From Chrysomallon squamiferum (Eukaryota > Mollusca > Gastropoda > Neomphalida > Peltospiridae), in contig CM022679.1 in assembly GCA_012295275.1 (NCBI GenBank), positions 8,482,169 to 8,514,668 on the forward strand: a DNA stretch of 32,500 nucleotides, read 5' to 3'. Shown here in pieces: positions 23,261 through 32,500 of this stretch. Each line of letters begins with the position of its first letter. Within the stretch, counting starts at the first letter, position 1. The notes beneath the pieces were generated by a model, which was given only the letters and a program-made list of their open reading frames with translations, was not told the origin of the DNA and made no database searches. A program made the translations under genes and the position numbers.

Positions 23261-24481
23261 GTAAGTACAACACACCAGTATTATAATAAACAACAACAAA
23301 ACAACCCGATAAATAAACATTTAAACGAGTAAAATAAATAAATAAATGAATAAATAAATATACTTTATATTCTAAATAAATAAATATATATATATATATA
23401 AAAAATAAACAGTTAAATAAGTAAATAAACGAATTAATTAACATTCTGACTAAAATAATCAAATTAATAAGAATTCAGGTTCAGTTAAAATTTATCTTCT
23501 GGCTTTAGATCAGTAATTATTCCCAGTGGAGGAAGAAATGTTACTGAATTTCTTCCACCTCTTTTCTCAATAACAAACTTTTCTGGTCTTTTAAAGATGA
23601 ATTCACGTCCTTAAAGGCATTTCGTCTTGTTAGCAGTTACTACTTTTTTTTTTTTTTTTTTTCTTGGCACAAACATAATTTGTTTCGATAGCAAGAATCA
23701 GTGATGGGAGGTCGGTGATTGTGGAACTTCGCGATAGTTCCGATGTCCTGCAGTGTAAATCTGACATGGCGGCCTCGACGGTTCCCTGGAGAGGAATAAA
23801 AGTTAATTGAAACACCGCCATTTCGTCGCATCACACCGGAGTTATGTTGTAGTCTGTCATTTTTAGCCTCGATTTGACACGCGTAATCTCTGGTGGCAAA
23901 TCGTAATATTTTCCTTACTCCAGCTAACCCCACCGGGGATATAAACGTCACTGGAGATAGAGAGACGAGAACGTTTTATTTTACTTTTGAAATCTTGACT
24001 GAAATTTATTTTTATTTTTATTTTTTTTTTGTTGATATCAAAAGTCAAACTTATTAAGGAAGAAATAAGGGAGAGAAAATAAGAAACAGAGAGATGTGGG
24101 GGTCGTAGACAGGGTGAATGATACCTAATTACACACATACAGTTAGGCAGACAGTCTCACGAAAATAGGTAAATAGCTAAGTAGGCGGACAGATGGATAG
24201 ATAGTCAAAGAGGTAGGTAGGCAATTAGGTATACACGAAGGTAAATAGACTGACAAATAGATACAGACAGAAAGAAAGATTGACAGACAGATAAATAGAA
24301 AGAGATAAATAGATAGACAATAGATAAATAGACAGACAGAAAGACAGGTATCAAAGACCCACTCTATCAAAGAAAAGAAAAAAAGATGCAAAATTAAAGA
24401 ACCACAAATATTTGATAATTTTTCATGTATAGACAAAAAAAAAAACGTAATGCATAATTAATTAAAACTTATTTTTCACAG
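23261..24481 (+). other. Intron 8 of ChAT
   Basis: TAAA/ATAAA-rich 5' part, dispersed repeat copy B, a unique stretch at about 23700-23960, then degenerate GATA/GACA/GTAG tetranucleotides at 24140-24340. No gene seen. Confidence 0.75.
23541..23727 (+). repeat. Dispersed repeat, copy B
   Basis: Second copy of the element at 20061-20232, same orientation, with a longer T run in the middle (about 23645-23662). The pair differs enough to be old. Confidence 0.75.
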
Positions 24482-24610
24482 AGAAATGCTGAAGGAGAAA
24501 AGTCAGCCAATTTGCAACGGAATGCAGTTTTCAGTTCCCAGAAAACTCACGTGGAATCTCTGCAGTGACACACTCAATGAAATGGAAGTCGCCTCTCGAC
24601 ATGTTGACAA
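24482..24610 (+). CDS. ChAT: ChAT coding exon 9
   Basis: Residues 363-406, both end codons split. It encodes EMLKEKSQ, then FSVPRKLTWNLC, the family (L/F)-x-(P)-x-x-L-x-(W/F) segment leading to the C-terminal domain, and the helix DTLNEMEVASRHVDK. The acceptor is TTCACAG (24481); the donor is GACAA|GTAAGT. A 4.8 kb intron follows. Confidence 0.94.
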
Positions 24611-25017
24611 GTAAGTCAGACATTATGGCGTCCTCTTTGTCTCTTCAGCAAACTAGCTGTGCGCCGAACTCAAATAAAATATTTTAGGACGTTTTATTTT
24701 ATACACTGAGCTTTCGTGTGAATTACGTCTGTTTAGATGTAAAATATAAAATATTTAACAGTCACGAATTACCGGTAATAATGCATCGTTTGTAATTTAT
24801 TTATTTTCGTTATTTACTTACTTATTTACTTATTTGTTAATTTATTTATTTACTTACTTATTAACTTATTTATTAATTTATTTATTTACTTACTTATTAA
24901 TTTATTTATTTACTTACTTATTTACTTATTTATTAATTTATTTATTTACTTACTTATTTACTTATTTATTTATTTATTTAGTTGGTTAGTTATTTACTGT
25001 ACTTTTTATTTTATTTT

Positions 25018-25056
<39 letters not shown>

Positions 25057-25344
25057 GTGGTTTAGTTAATTAGTTATTAAATATTGCGTGTCATTTATTG
25101 TTTTGTTTGTTTTAAAACATTTTCTCTCAGTTATTATTTTTAGTATTGTTGTCGATATATACATATACAGATAGAAAGATAGAACGACAGACAGACAGAC
25201 AGACAGATAGATAATTTTGTACATATTTTATGGGATAATTTATTAAGAGCTAATTAATACTATATTTCAGTATAAATTAAAATTAATCAGTTAAATATAT
25301 TCGTCCGGAACACAGATTTTTGCTGAGTTTAATTTTAAATAGAT

Positions 25345-25379
<35 letters not shown>

Positions 25380-26006
25380 TTATTTTGAGTGTCTGTGGAT
25401 GTTTGTGTGCGCGCGATCTGTCATCGTTAATAGCAATCAAAGTAGGGCATTAAAATAATACTGTTTCAAAACATTTGAATGCCACCATTTTATTCTTTTA
25501 CAACAGCATTCGTGACGTCATCTCGTATATGGCTGAATTATAGCTTTCCGTTTTTTTCGGACGTTAGAAGACACTTTAAACAAATCTTTCTGCCTAGTAC
25601 GCATTAACGTCACGACTAAAGAAAAATGGCGATGTTAATATATTTTTAAACTGTGCTTTTTTCTGTTGTATACCTCGTTAATAATTAAGAACAGGCAGCA
25701 GTATTCCGCTGGAAACAAGCCATGGACATACAAAAGTAATTTAAAAGCAAACATTTTAAAAACACTTTCATGAAAAAATAATATTAATTCGAAAGTCAAA
25801 ACGTATGATGAGTAATAGAAATCGAAAAATCAGTTCTCGTGAAAACATGAAATAAATTAAACAGTTAATTTCTTGGAACAGAAAGTAATACAGAAACCAC
25901 TTCATAACACATTCATTTACAGCTCACATAACTTTAAAATTCTCACTTTAGGATTAATAATAATAATAATAATATAATAATAATAATAATGATGATAATA
26001 ATAATA

Positions 26007-26052
<46 letters not shown>

Positions 26053-26115
26053 CAATCTCAGTTTAAGAATCATAATAGTAGTTATAGTAATAATAATAAT
26101 GATAACAGAATCTTA

Positions 26116-26185
<70 letters not shown>

Positions 26186-26194
26186 GTAACTCAC
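24611..26194 (+). other. Intron 9, 5' part
   Basis: TTTA/CTTA tetranucleotide repeats at 24797-25070 and 25340-25382, GACA tract at 25185-25210, a perfect TGACGTCA at 25513-25520, and TAA/GAT tracts at 25955-26060. A (TAA)n(TTA)n palindrome lies at 26117-26185. No coding sequence seen. Confidence 0.7.
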
Positions 26195-27178
26195 TACTCT
26201 GACTGTTTGCATCAGGAATACGTGGCGTAACCGATGTGTAACAGATCTGCGAACAAAAACCTCATTGTCATAGCGACAGGGGCGATAATTACTGTCGAGT
26301 TTGTCTCGTTTACTCCGCCATGCGAGTTAAAATGATTGTCACGTCGAAGCACTCGAAACAGATAGTTAAAATAACACGTAGTCGATGATGAAGTCTAATT
26401 TCAGTAAATTGCTGCAAACAGGCGCCTCGAGAGCGGATTTGTACAAGAAGGAAAAAAAAAAAAAGAAGAGAAGTATTTAATGTGCAGAGAAATGGAACTT
26501 TTCCACTTGGATGAGCTGACTAGTTTACACGGCTCTCGTATCTGCGTTATCAACTGCTGTGTTGTAAATACTAAAACACGTCTTCCGGTTTGACAACGGC
26601 ACGTGTAATTATCGTTCTTGAAGAAAGAAAAAAAAAAAAAAAATAACAAACAAAAAAAAAAAAAAAAAAAAAATTAAATGTCATTCCTGAAAGTTTTAAA
26701 GGATTCAGTTATTGTGATAAAAAAAAAATAAATAAAAAAAAAAAAAAAAGTTTCTTGTTCTGTCTTTCAACATCTTTCATTATTTTGAAATAACTCTATA
26801 TACTTGTCAGTCACATATTAAAAATTGTTAAAAACAAAACAAAAAAAAAAAATTTTTATTTTTTTTATTACAAACAAATATCATCGTCATCGCTTTAACA
26901 CGGCCTACTCCCACTACTGCGACAGCAGCTCCTGCTACCACATCTCATAAAATTAACAATAATAATAATAATAATAATAATAACCACAATAAAAAATAAA
27001 TGATACTGATTATGATGACGGTAATCACGATGATGACAGTGTCGATGACAATGCTAACAACAACACTAATAAGGAAAATATTATTTTTATAATTTTTTTT
27101 TACTTCTGCATGATACCAGCACCATTTTTTTTTTTTTTTTTTTTTTTTTTGGAAATATTGAATATTTTCTTCCCTTAA

Positions 27179-27210
<32 letters not shown>

Positions 27211-28135
27211 AAGAAAGAACGTCTGTGACTAGTGAGACGTATAACGCGTGTAATAGGAACTGACTTGCTCGCTTCTAATTGCATCCAGCACTTTCCTTTC
27301 CCCAGAGCAGCAGCCGGGCGTTATCGTATGACGAACAACACCGGCTTTGATTTGCCTCTTCATGTGTGATACACTTAGAAATTTGCTGAGTCAATATTGA
27401 CAAGGCAAACAGCACAGCCATCTTTCAGAGTGTGTTCTTTCGACGTCTGCTGCTCTTCTAACCCCCCCCAACCCCCAACCCCCTCCAACTCCACCAACTC
27501 TCTTTGCTCGGCGGTCTTCGCCGGTCCAACGTGAACTGGTCTCGTCTTTGGGGTCTATTCAGCCTAAATCCAATTAGCAACATCCCTACGTCTTGAGATT
27601 GCTGCCATCGATTTTGCCTCACCAACCAACCAGTTCGCATAGATGCCGTATGATGAATTATTGAGAAAGATCAAAGGGCTGGGCACCAAAATTTTTTTCA
27701 CCATGAAATCAAATAACGTCACACGCCATCTAAGGAGACGTTCGCGGTTAAATGGACAAGCTACAAATTGGCTTATTCCTCCAAAACCGGTGCATAATTA
27801 ATCAACTGCCCCCGACAAAACGTCCGGAGCAAGTAATTTTCCATTAAGCGTACCTAAAGGCAAGTAATTTACAGTGTTTTGGCAGATTTTGGCCTTTAAA
27901 TGCGTTTCGTTTGGACACTGCGGTGGATGGAAGGACTGCATGCACGAGTTAATCTCCCGAGTTCGCTAACCTAATAAGAAAAGAAAATAGAACTAATTTT
28001 TCCTTCTTACCCAAGGGAGTTTGGCTAACTCCTCCAAAGTAATTGTCACTGAACCTCCGCTTCTTTTCCTTTCAAACCTTGTTCAGTTTTGTCGTAGGCG
28101 CCAGGCTCTCGTTTGAAGTCACAACCGTCTCGTTG
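26195..28135. other. Intron 9, middle: candidate conserved noncoding islands
   Basis: Two unique islands, 26195-26640 and 27220-28130, separated by poly-A/T and TAA tracts. The second is rich in homeodomain-like words (AATTAATCAA near 27800, two AAGTAATTT words near 27830 and 27861, CATTAAG) and CpGs, and has no long open frame. T and A runs at 27124-27150 and 27181-27209 are complementary. Confidence 0.4.
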
Positions 28136-28449
28136 TCTTTTGTTTCATTTTATTTTTTATTATTATTATTTTTTTTTTTTTTAAAGACAAATGAAATTTT
28201 GAAATCAAGAGTTATTAATGAATCACGGTCAAAGAAATGAAATATTTGTGAGAATTTTTCTTTTATAACGCCCCAAAAATGTAGAGATTTTTAAAAACTA
28301 GAATCAAAATAATTCTCTTAATAATTAACATCCCCCATCCATTTATTATTATTTGTACGTTTGTGCATATTCTGTGATGATGATAACCACCACCACAACA
28401 ACAACAACAATAATAAAAATGACAATAACATCATCAACAAACAACAGTG

Positions 28450-28499
<50 letters not shown>

Positions 28500-29198
28500 C
28501 TACGTTCGCTTTAAATTCCTTTCAGGGTATTCAAAATATTCGTTCCATAATTGATTCTAACTGAAAAAAAAAAAATGTAAATAAGCAATTAAGCGGGTCA
28601 ACCAGATGCAAAGAACGTTTACAGGTTTCGAAAAATCTCAACGTTAATGGAATCTTTGGCAAAAGAACTACCTTAGGCATTGCGTGCAGAGCCAAATGGA
28701 TATTTATCTGTAGCGTGCAATCCAATTAGACGACGAAATAGCTACAAAGAAACAGAAAATGGCGTTCGTAAAAAGTTGTTTTTCGTTCTGTGTAATGACG
28801 TTGTTTCTGTCTCCGCGACGATGTCAGCAACGACGAGGAGTCGCATGATGGAAGAATTAAAGCGATGTTTCTCATTAATGAATGAAATAAAGGCATCAGG
28901 AAATGTCTCTGCTGTCACGGTACGAATACATGGTACATAATAAGTTGTAGTAAATCCAGTACAGTTTAATGACGACTAATTACACGGGGCCGTTTTTTTT
29001 TTTTCATCTTTCGTTTTATTTACTTAGCTACACACGTACATTTATGCTTAGTATTTTTCAGGGCTTTTAATATTTTCATGTATAAATGTACACATATTAT
29101 GCTTGTTATTCAGAGTTTATTATTACATTTAATGATTTTATGCATGTGTACTTACATCTCTTTAGATATACTTAGACTCCAGTATACATATCCGCATA

Positions 29199-29200
<2 letters not shown>
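28136..29200. other. Intron 9, 3' part
   Basis: T run, (TAA)n at 28452-28498, and a unique island at 28500-28990 containing an 86-codon forward open frame (28680-28940) with no family resemblance. Then AT-rich sequence to the GA tract. Confidence 0.45.
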
Positions 29201-29398
<198 letters not shown>

Positions 29399-29446
29399 CA
29401 TAATTATATATTACGTACTAATTAAATAAATTTAATTTTGTTCCAG

Positions 29447-29569
29447 ACTGATAGATGATCTGGACATGTCTATTATGCATTTTGAAAACTTTGGTAAAAC
29501 ATTTCCGAAGTCACAAGGTATGAGTCCTGATTCGTTCATTCAACTGGCGTTACAGCTGACGTATTATAA
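29447..29569 (+). CDS. ChAT: ChAT coding exon 10: CoA-contact FGKTFPK
   Basis: Residues 406-447, both end codons split. It encodes LDMSIMHFENFGKTF, then PKSQGMSPDSFIQLALQLTYYK, closely matching [31 protein letters not shown] in human ChAT. Lys423 and Lys427 correspond to lysines that contact the CoA 3'-phosphate in the family (established for carnitine acetyltransferase; position inferred by motif). The acceptor is TTCCAG (29446), 49 bases downstream of a 112-base CT tract; the donor is TATAA|GTAAGT. Confidence 0.96.
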
Positions 29570-29591
29570 GTAAGTTATTGCTTTTTTATAA

Positions 29592-29646
<55 letters not shown>

Positions 29647-31303
29647 AGAGAGAGATGCACATGCATGAATGATATATGTACACAGATAAACTATTATCGA
29701 AAACAACCAGATAATTAATTTTCTGTTTGTCGTTGTTTATTGTTTTTATCTTTATCTTCAGGTTAATATTTTGTCAGTTCCTTCATATTTGAAAACTAAG
29801 TTTCTTATTCATGTTTTTTTTTATATTTTTTATTTATATTTTTTGTTTGTTTGTTTGTTTGTTTGTTTGTTTGTTATCCAACTGTACCATATTCTTTTGT
29901 ACTTTCTTTAATATTTTTTCTTCACTCTGAATTTATTTATTATTTTCTTTCGTTCCATTTTATTCATTTTTAGTTTCTCTCATTCCTTTGTGTTTTCCTT
30001 CCTTCTCTTTCACTCTAAGGTTCATGCCCTCTTTTCTGTAAATGCAAGTGGATATTAGCTACACTACAGTAAGAAAATGACAAAAACTGTCTCAATATCG
30101 GCTTCCAGAAATAACAAATGTAACAAGATTTGTCACTTCATATTTTAGATAAATGCTGCTACTCTCTTATTAACTTGATTAAGGTAGTTCTTAGTATTCT
30201 GTTATGAGTGAGTTTCAAGTTTATTTTCATTTTCTCATTTTCTCTTCCTAATGAGCTAGTTACCGTTGGAATATTGTAAAACGTTAATACTGTCAAATTG
30301 CGTTTCAATATTGCTGTTTCAAAGAGTAAAAGCAAACACACAATCTTGTGAGATATAATGCAGTGGTTGAATTGGACTGTACTCTTTACAGCTGGGGCGC
30401 GTTCAGTTGGAGGAAATTACATTTGCTACACTTGCCTGGTTGTTATAAAGTTGTCAGTGCAAAGGAAATGCATTTCCTTGTAATCTGTAACTAGATAAAA
30501 TATGTCCTGCCAACAAAACACCAATAAATCATTAATCGGGGAGAAACTCCATCGATTTCACGTCATAAAATGTTTTTGATTTGTTTTTATCAGCCAAGCG
30601 AGAATAATAATTTCTGGTTTTTTGTTGCGACTGAATGTCCACAACATATTTCCAATTTTTTTATTATTATCTTTTTCTTCTTCTCTTGGTACTTTCTTTA
30701 AAATTAAATAGCATCGGCTTTATTATTATTATTATTTTTTTTTTTACATATCTAACAATATAGAACTTGTTATGAAAATATGTAATTAGCTTTGTCGTCT
30801 GCAATAGATACTTAACGATAAATATTGAAAAGAAAAGCAAGAAATGTAATCAACAAATACCTTTGAAATACTGTTAAATTAATTTTTAGATATTTGTTTA
30901 CATGTTATAATATATAAACTGTACGTTTTGTCTCTAAGATTGTCTTTTATAAATATAAAATAAATAAATAAATAAATAAAAGTAGACAGAGATATATAAA
31001 TAAATTATATGTTATTAAGAGATATTTCGGTTCATTTATTTTTATAATCACCAGTTAGTTCATAATTATAATTATATAATGATACTTAAACGATGTTATA
31101 TTAAAAAAAAAAAAAAAAATTAAGAAAACGTGTGTATGTATGTATGTGACTGCTGCTATTTCCTGGGTATCATGCATGTTAACATTAAATGGATATAAAA
31201 TTACAAGTGAATTACACTGGAAAGTAGAAAAGCATATTTAAAGAACTTCACGATGACACAACAAGTTAACAATACGTTCGTTATAACATTGCTGTAATTG
31301 TAG
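29570..31303 (+). other. Intron 10 of ChAT
   Basis: (CA)n at 29599-29642, (TTTG)n at 29847-29873, a unique island at about 30040-30640 containing an 18-base perfect palindrome at 30462-30479, then AT-rich sequence. No gene recognised. Confidence 0.7.
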
Positions 31304-31442
31304 AATACACGGAAGTTTGGTTTCTACATACGAGAGTGCCTCTATCAGACGTTTCCGGTATGGACGCGTCGATAACATCCGGGCTAATTCGCCCTTAGCT
31401 TTGGAGTGGGCTAAGGCTATGATAGGGGAAACGGAGATAACG
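31304..31442 (+). CDS. ChAT: ChAT coding exon 11: [11 protein letters not shown] and VDN choline motif
   Basis: Residues 447-493. It encodes [18 protein letters not shown], then [20 protein letters not shown]. The STYESAS(I/L)R block is the Ser-Thr signature of the family; V469-D470-N471 matches the ChAT-specific triplet (carnitine acetyltransferase has T-D-T). This is the main evidence for choline as substrate. The acceptor is the less common TTGTAG (31303) with a weak pyrimidine tract; the donor is ACG|GTAAGT. Phase 0 at the 3' end. Confidence 0.96.
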
Positions 31443-31811
31443 GTAAGTGAAGTAGTTAAGGGTTTTCCAGAGGAAAAGTCTTCTTGGACTTTTTGTACCA
31501 GTCGATTATGTTTATGTTCGTTATTTATTTATTACCATTGTTATTGTTAACATTATTTATTTATTTAAATATTTACTATTTTTATTAAATATTTATATTT
31601 GTATTTATATTTTTTTATTTTATTTTTGCAACATACACAACTGCTATTTGATCTTGTTTATATAGTAAATATTTAAATAAATATATATATATAAACACTC
31701 TCCAGTTTCATAAGCATTTAAACAGTAATATATTATTATAATCTATACGGTATATGAACAAAAAAAAATAATAATAATAATAAAAAAAATAATAACAACA
31801 ACAACAACAAC

Positions 31812-31877
<66 letters not shown>

Positions 31878-32056
31878 AATAAATATATAAAAATAACGAC
31901 GATGGCAACAACGATGTCTACAACTTTGTACAAAAAAAAAAAAAAAAAAATCAAAATATATTTACAAGACCACCTATAAATCGTTTACAATAATGCATAC
32001 TATTAGCTGATATGTTTATACAGTAATTAGATAATATATTTCATTATTACTAACAG
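31443..32056 (+). other. Intron 11 of ChAT with (TAA)n
   Basis: Donor GTAAGT. AT-rich; (CAA)n/(TAA)n tract from about 31795 to 31870 followed by AAATA repeats and an A run near 31932-31950. Open frames on the reverse strand are Tyr or Leu homopolymers from this tract. Confidence 0.85.
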
Positions 32057-32119
32057 GATGAGGAGAAGTTCAGTTTAATGAAGAGAGCTCTTCAGTGGCA
32101 GGCTGACTACCTCACAGAC
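32057..32119 (+). CDS. ChAT: ChAT coding exon 12 (63 bp)
   Basis: Residues 494-514, phase 0 on both sides, so skipping would keep the frame. It encodes DEEKFSLMKRALQWQADYLTD, matching the K-x-x-LL-x-AI-x-x-Q-x-YT helix of ChAT. The acceptor is TAACAG (32056) and the donor GAC|GTAAGT. Confidence 0.93.
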
Positions 32120-32285
32120 GTAAGTTAGAAATAATTTTACACACACAACTTGTCAAATGTGAATATTTAAATCAAATTCCCATTTAAAAGCAGCGAGAAG
32201 TAGTAATAAGAACAAGAAATAAAATCAAAAGTTTATAGTTATATTTGTTTTATTTTTATTATTATTATTTTTTTTTTTTTTAAAG

Positions 32286-32423
32286 ACAATTCTCGGACAT
32301 GGAATAGATTGCCATCTACTCGGATTAAAGGAGAGCGCGTTAGAACTAAGACGTCCATTGCCGGAACTATTTTCGCACGAGTCGTACAAGATAGCCAATC
32401 ATTTCAAACTGTCAACTAGTCAG
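32286..32423 (+). CDS. ChAT: ChAT coding exon 13: GIDCHLLGL and LSTSQ
   Basis: Residues 515-560, phase 0 on both sides. It encodes GHGIDCHLLGL, LPELFSHESYKIANHF and LSTSQ. LSTSQ is the conserved STS motif near the active site. Position 523 in the GID-x-HLL motif is Cys (TGC), where ChAT has Asn and carnitine acetyltransferase Arg. The acceptor follows a T run and ends TAAAG (32285), weaker than CAG; the donor is AGTCAG|GTGACC. Family members continue with a V-P-x-x-T segment, which must lie on a later exon beyond 32500. Confidence 0.95.
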
Positions 32424-32500
32424 GTGACCAATCACAGCACTTTTCAGTGTTCTTCAAACTATCACTCGTTTTACATGGTTTTTATTTATTTATTTATCTT

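Noticed and set aside
28680-28940. 86-codon forward open frame in intron 9
   Set aside because: No recognisable family and no splice evidence. It lies within a mixed-composition island better explained as noncoding regulatory sequence.

Overview
The window looks like nuclear DNA from an animal, most likely a mollusc and plausibly a cephalopod. It is AT-rich, with short exons scattered in long introns and a very heavy load of microsatellites: GA/CT, CA/TG, TAA/TTA, CTA, TTTA and GATA tracts, plus long poly-T and poly-A runs. The organism call is inference from this texture and from an invertebrate-like protein. The species cannot be named from the sequence alone.

One gene is supported, on the + strand. 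It is a choline/carnitine acyltransferase family gene read as choline O-acetyltransferase (ChAT). Thirteen coding exons (7463-7540 to 32286-32423) join in one open frame of 560 codons. All junctions are GT/AG and all phases agree. The 3' end lies beyond the window; roughly 70-90 residues are inferred missing from the usual family length. Recognisable elements are the N-terminal LPKLPVPSL motif, the WWLDDMYL motif, the catalytic His in YEHS (residue 344), the CoA-contact segment FGKTFPK, the [11 protein letters not shown] block with the ChAT-type VDN triplet (469-471), and LSTSQ at the right edge. The start exon is preceded by a 3' splice site at 7316, so at least one 5' noncoding exon lies upstream. 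No vesicular acetylcholine transporter ORF, the usual nested partner of ChAT, is visible.

Layout: 1-7316 is upstream or 5'-UTR-intron sequence, mostly simple repeats with a few unique islands. 7317-7540 is the start exon. 7541-17912 is a 10.4 kb first coding intron with minisatellites, trinucleotide deserts and unique islands. 17913-24610 holds exons 2-9. 24611-29446 is a 4.8 kb intron with the best conserved-noncoding candidates. 29447-32423 holds exons 10-13.

The most unusual structure is in intron 2. The 3' splice site and first ~40 bases of exon 3 (encoding the WWLDDMYL motif) are repeated in tandem about 20 times (18201-19249), and only the last copy runs on into the real exon. Nearly every unit keeps an AG acceptor and a CTAAC branch-point-like sequence, so the gene carries a ladder of decoy acceptors. 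Those with the standard spacer would add a premature stop if used. Other observations are a Cys at the substrate-pocket position that is Asn in ChAT and Arg in carnitine acetyltransferase, several perfect CRE sites, inverted-repeat tracts that could form dsRNA, and a dispersed repeat pair in introns 4 and 8.
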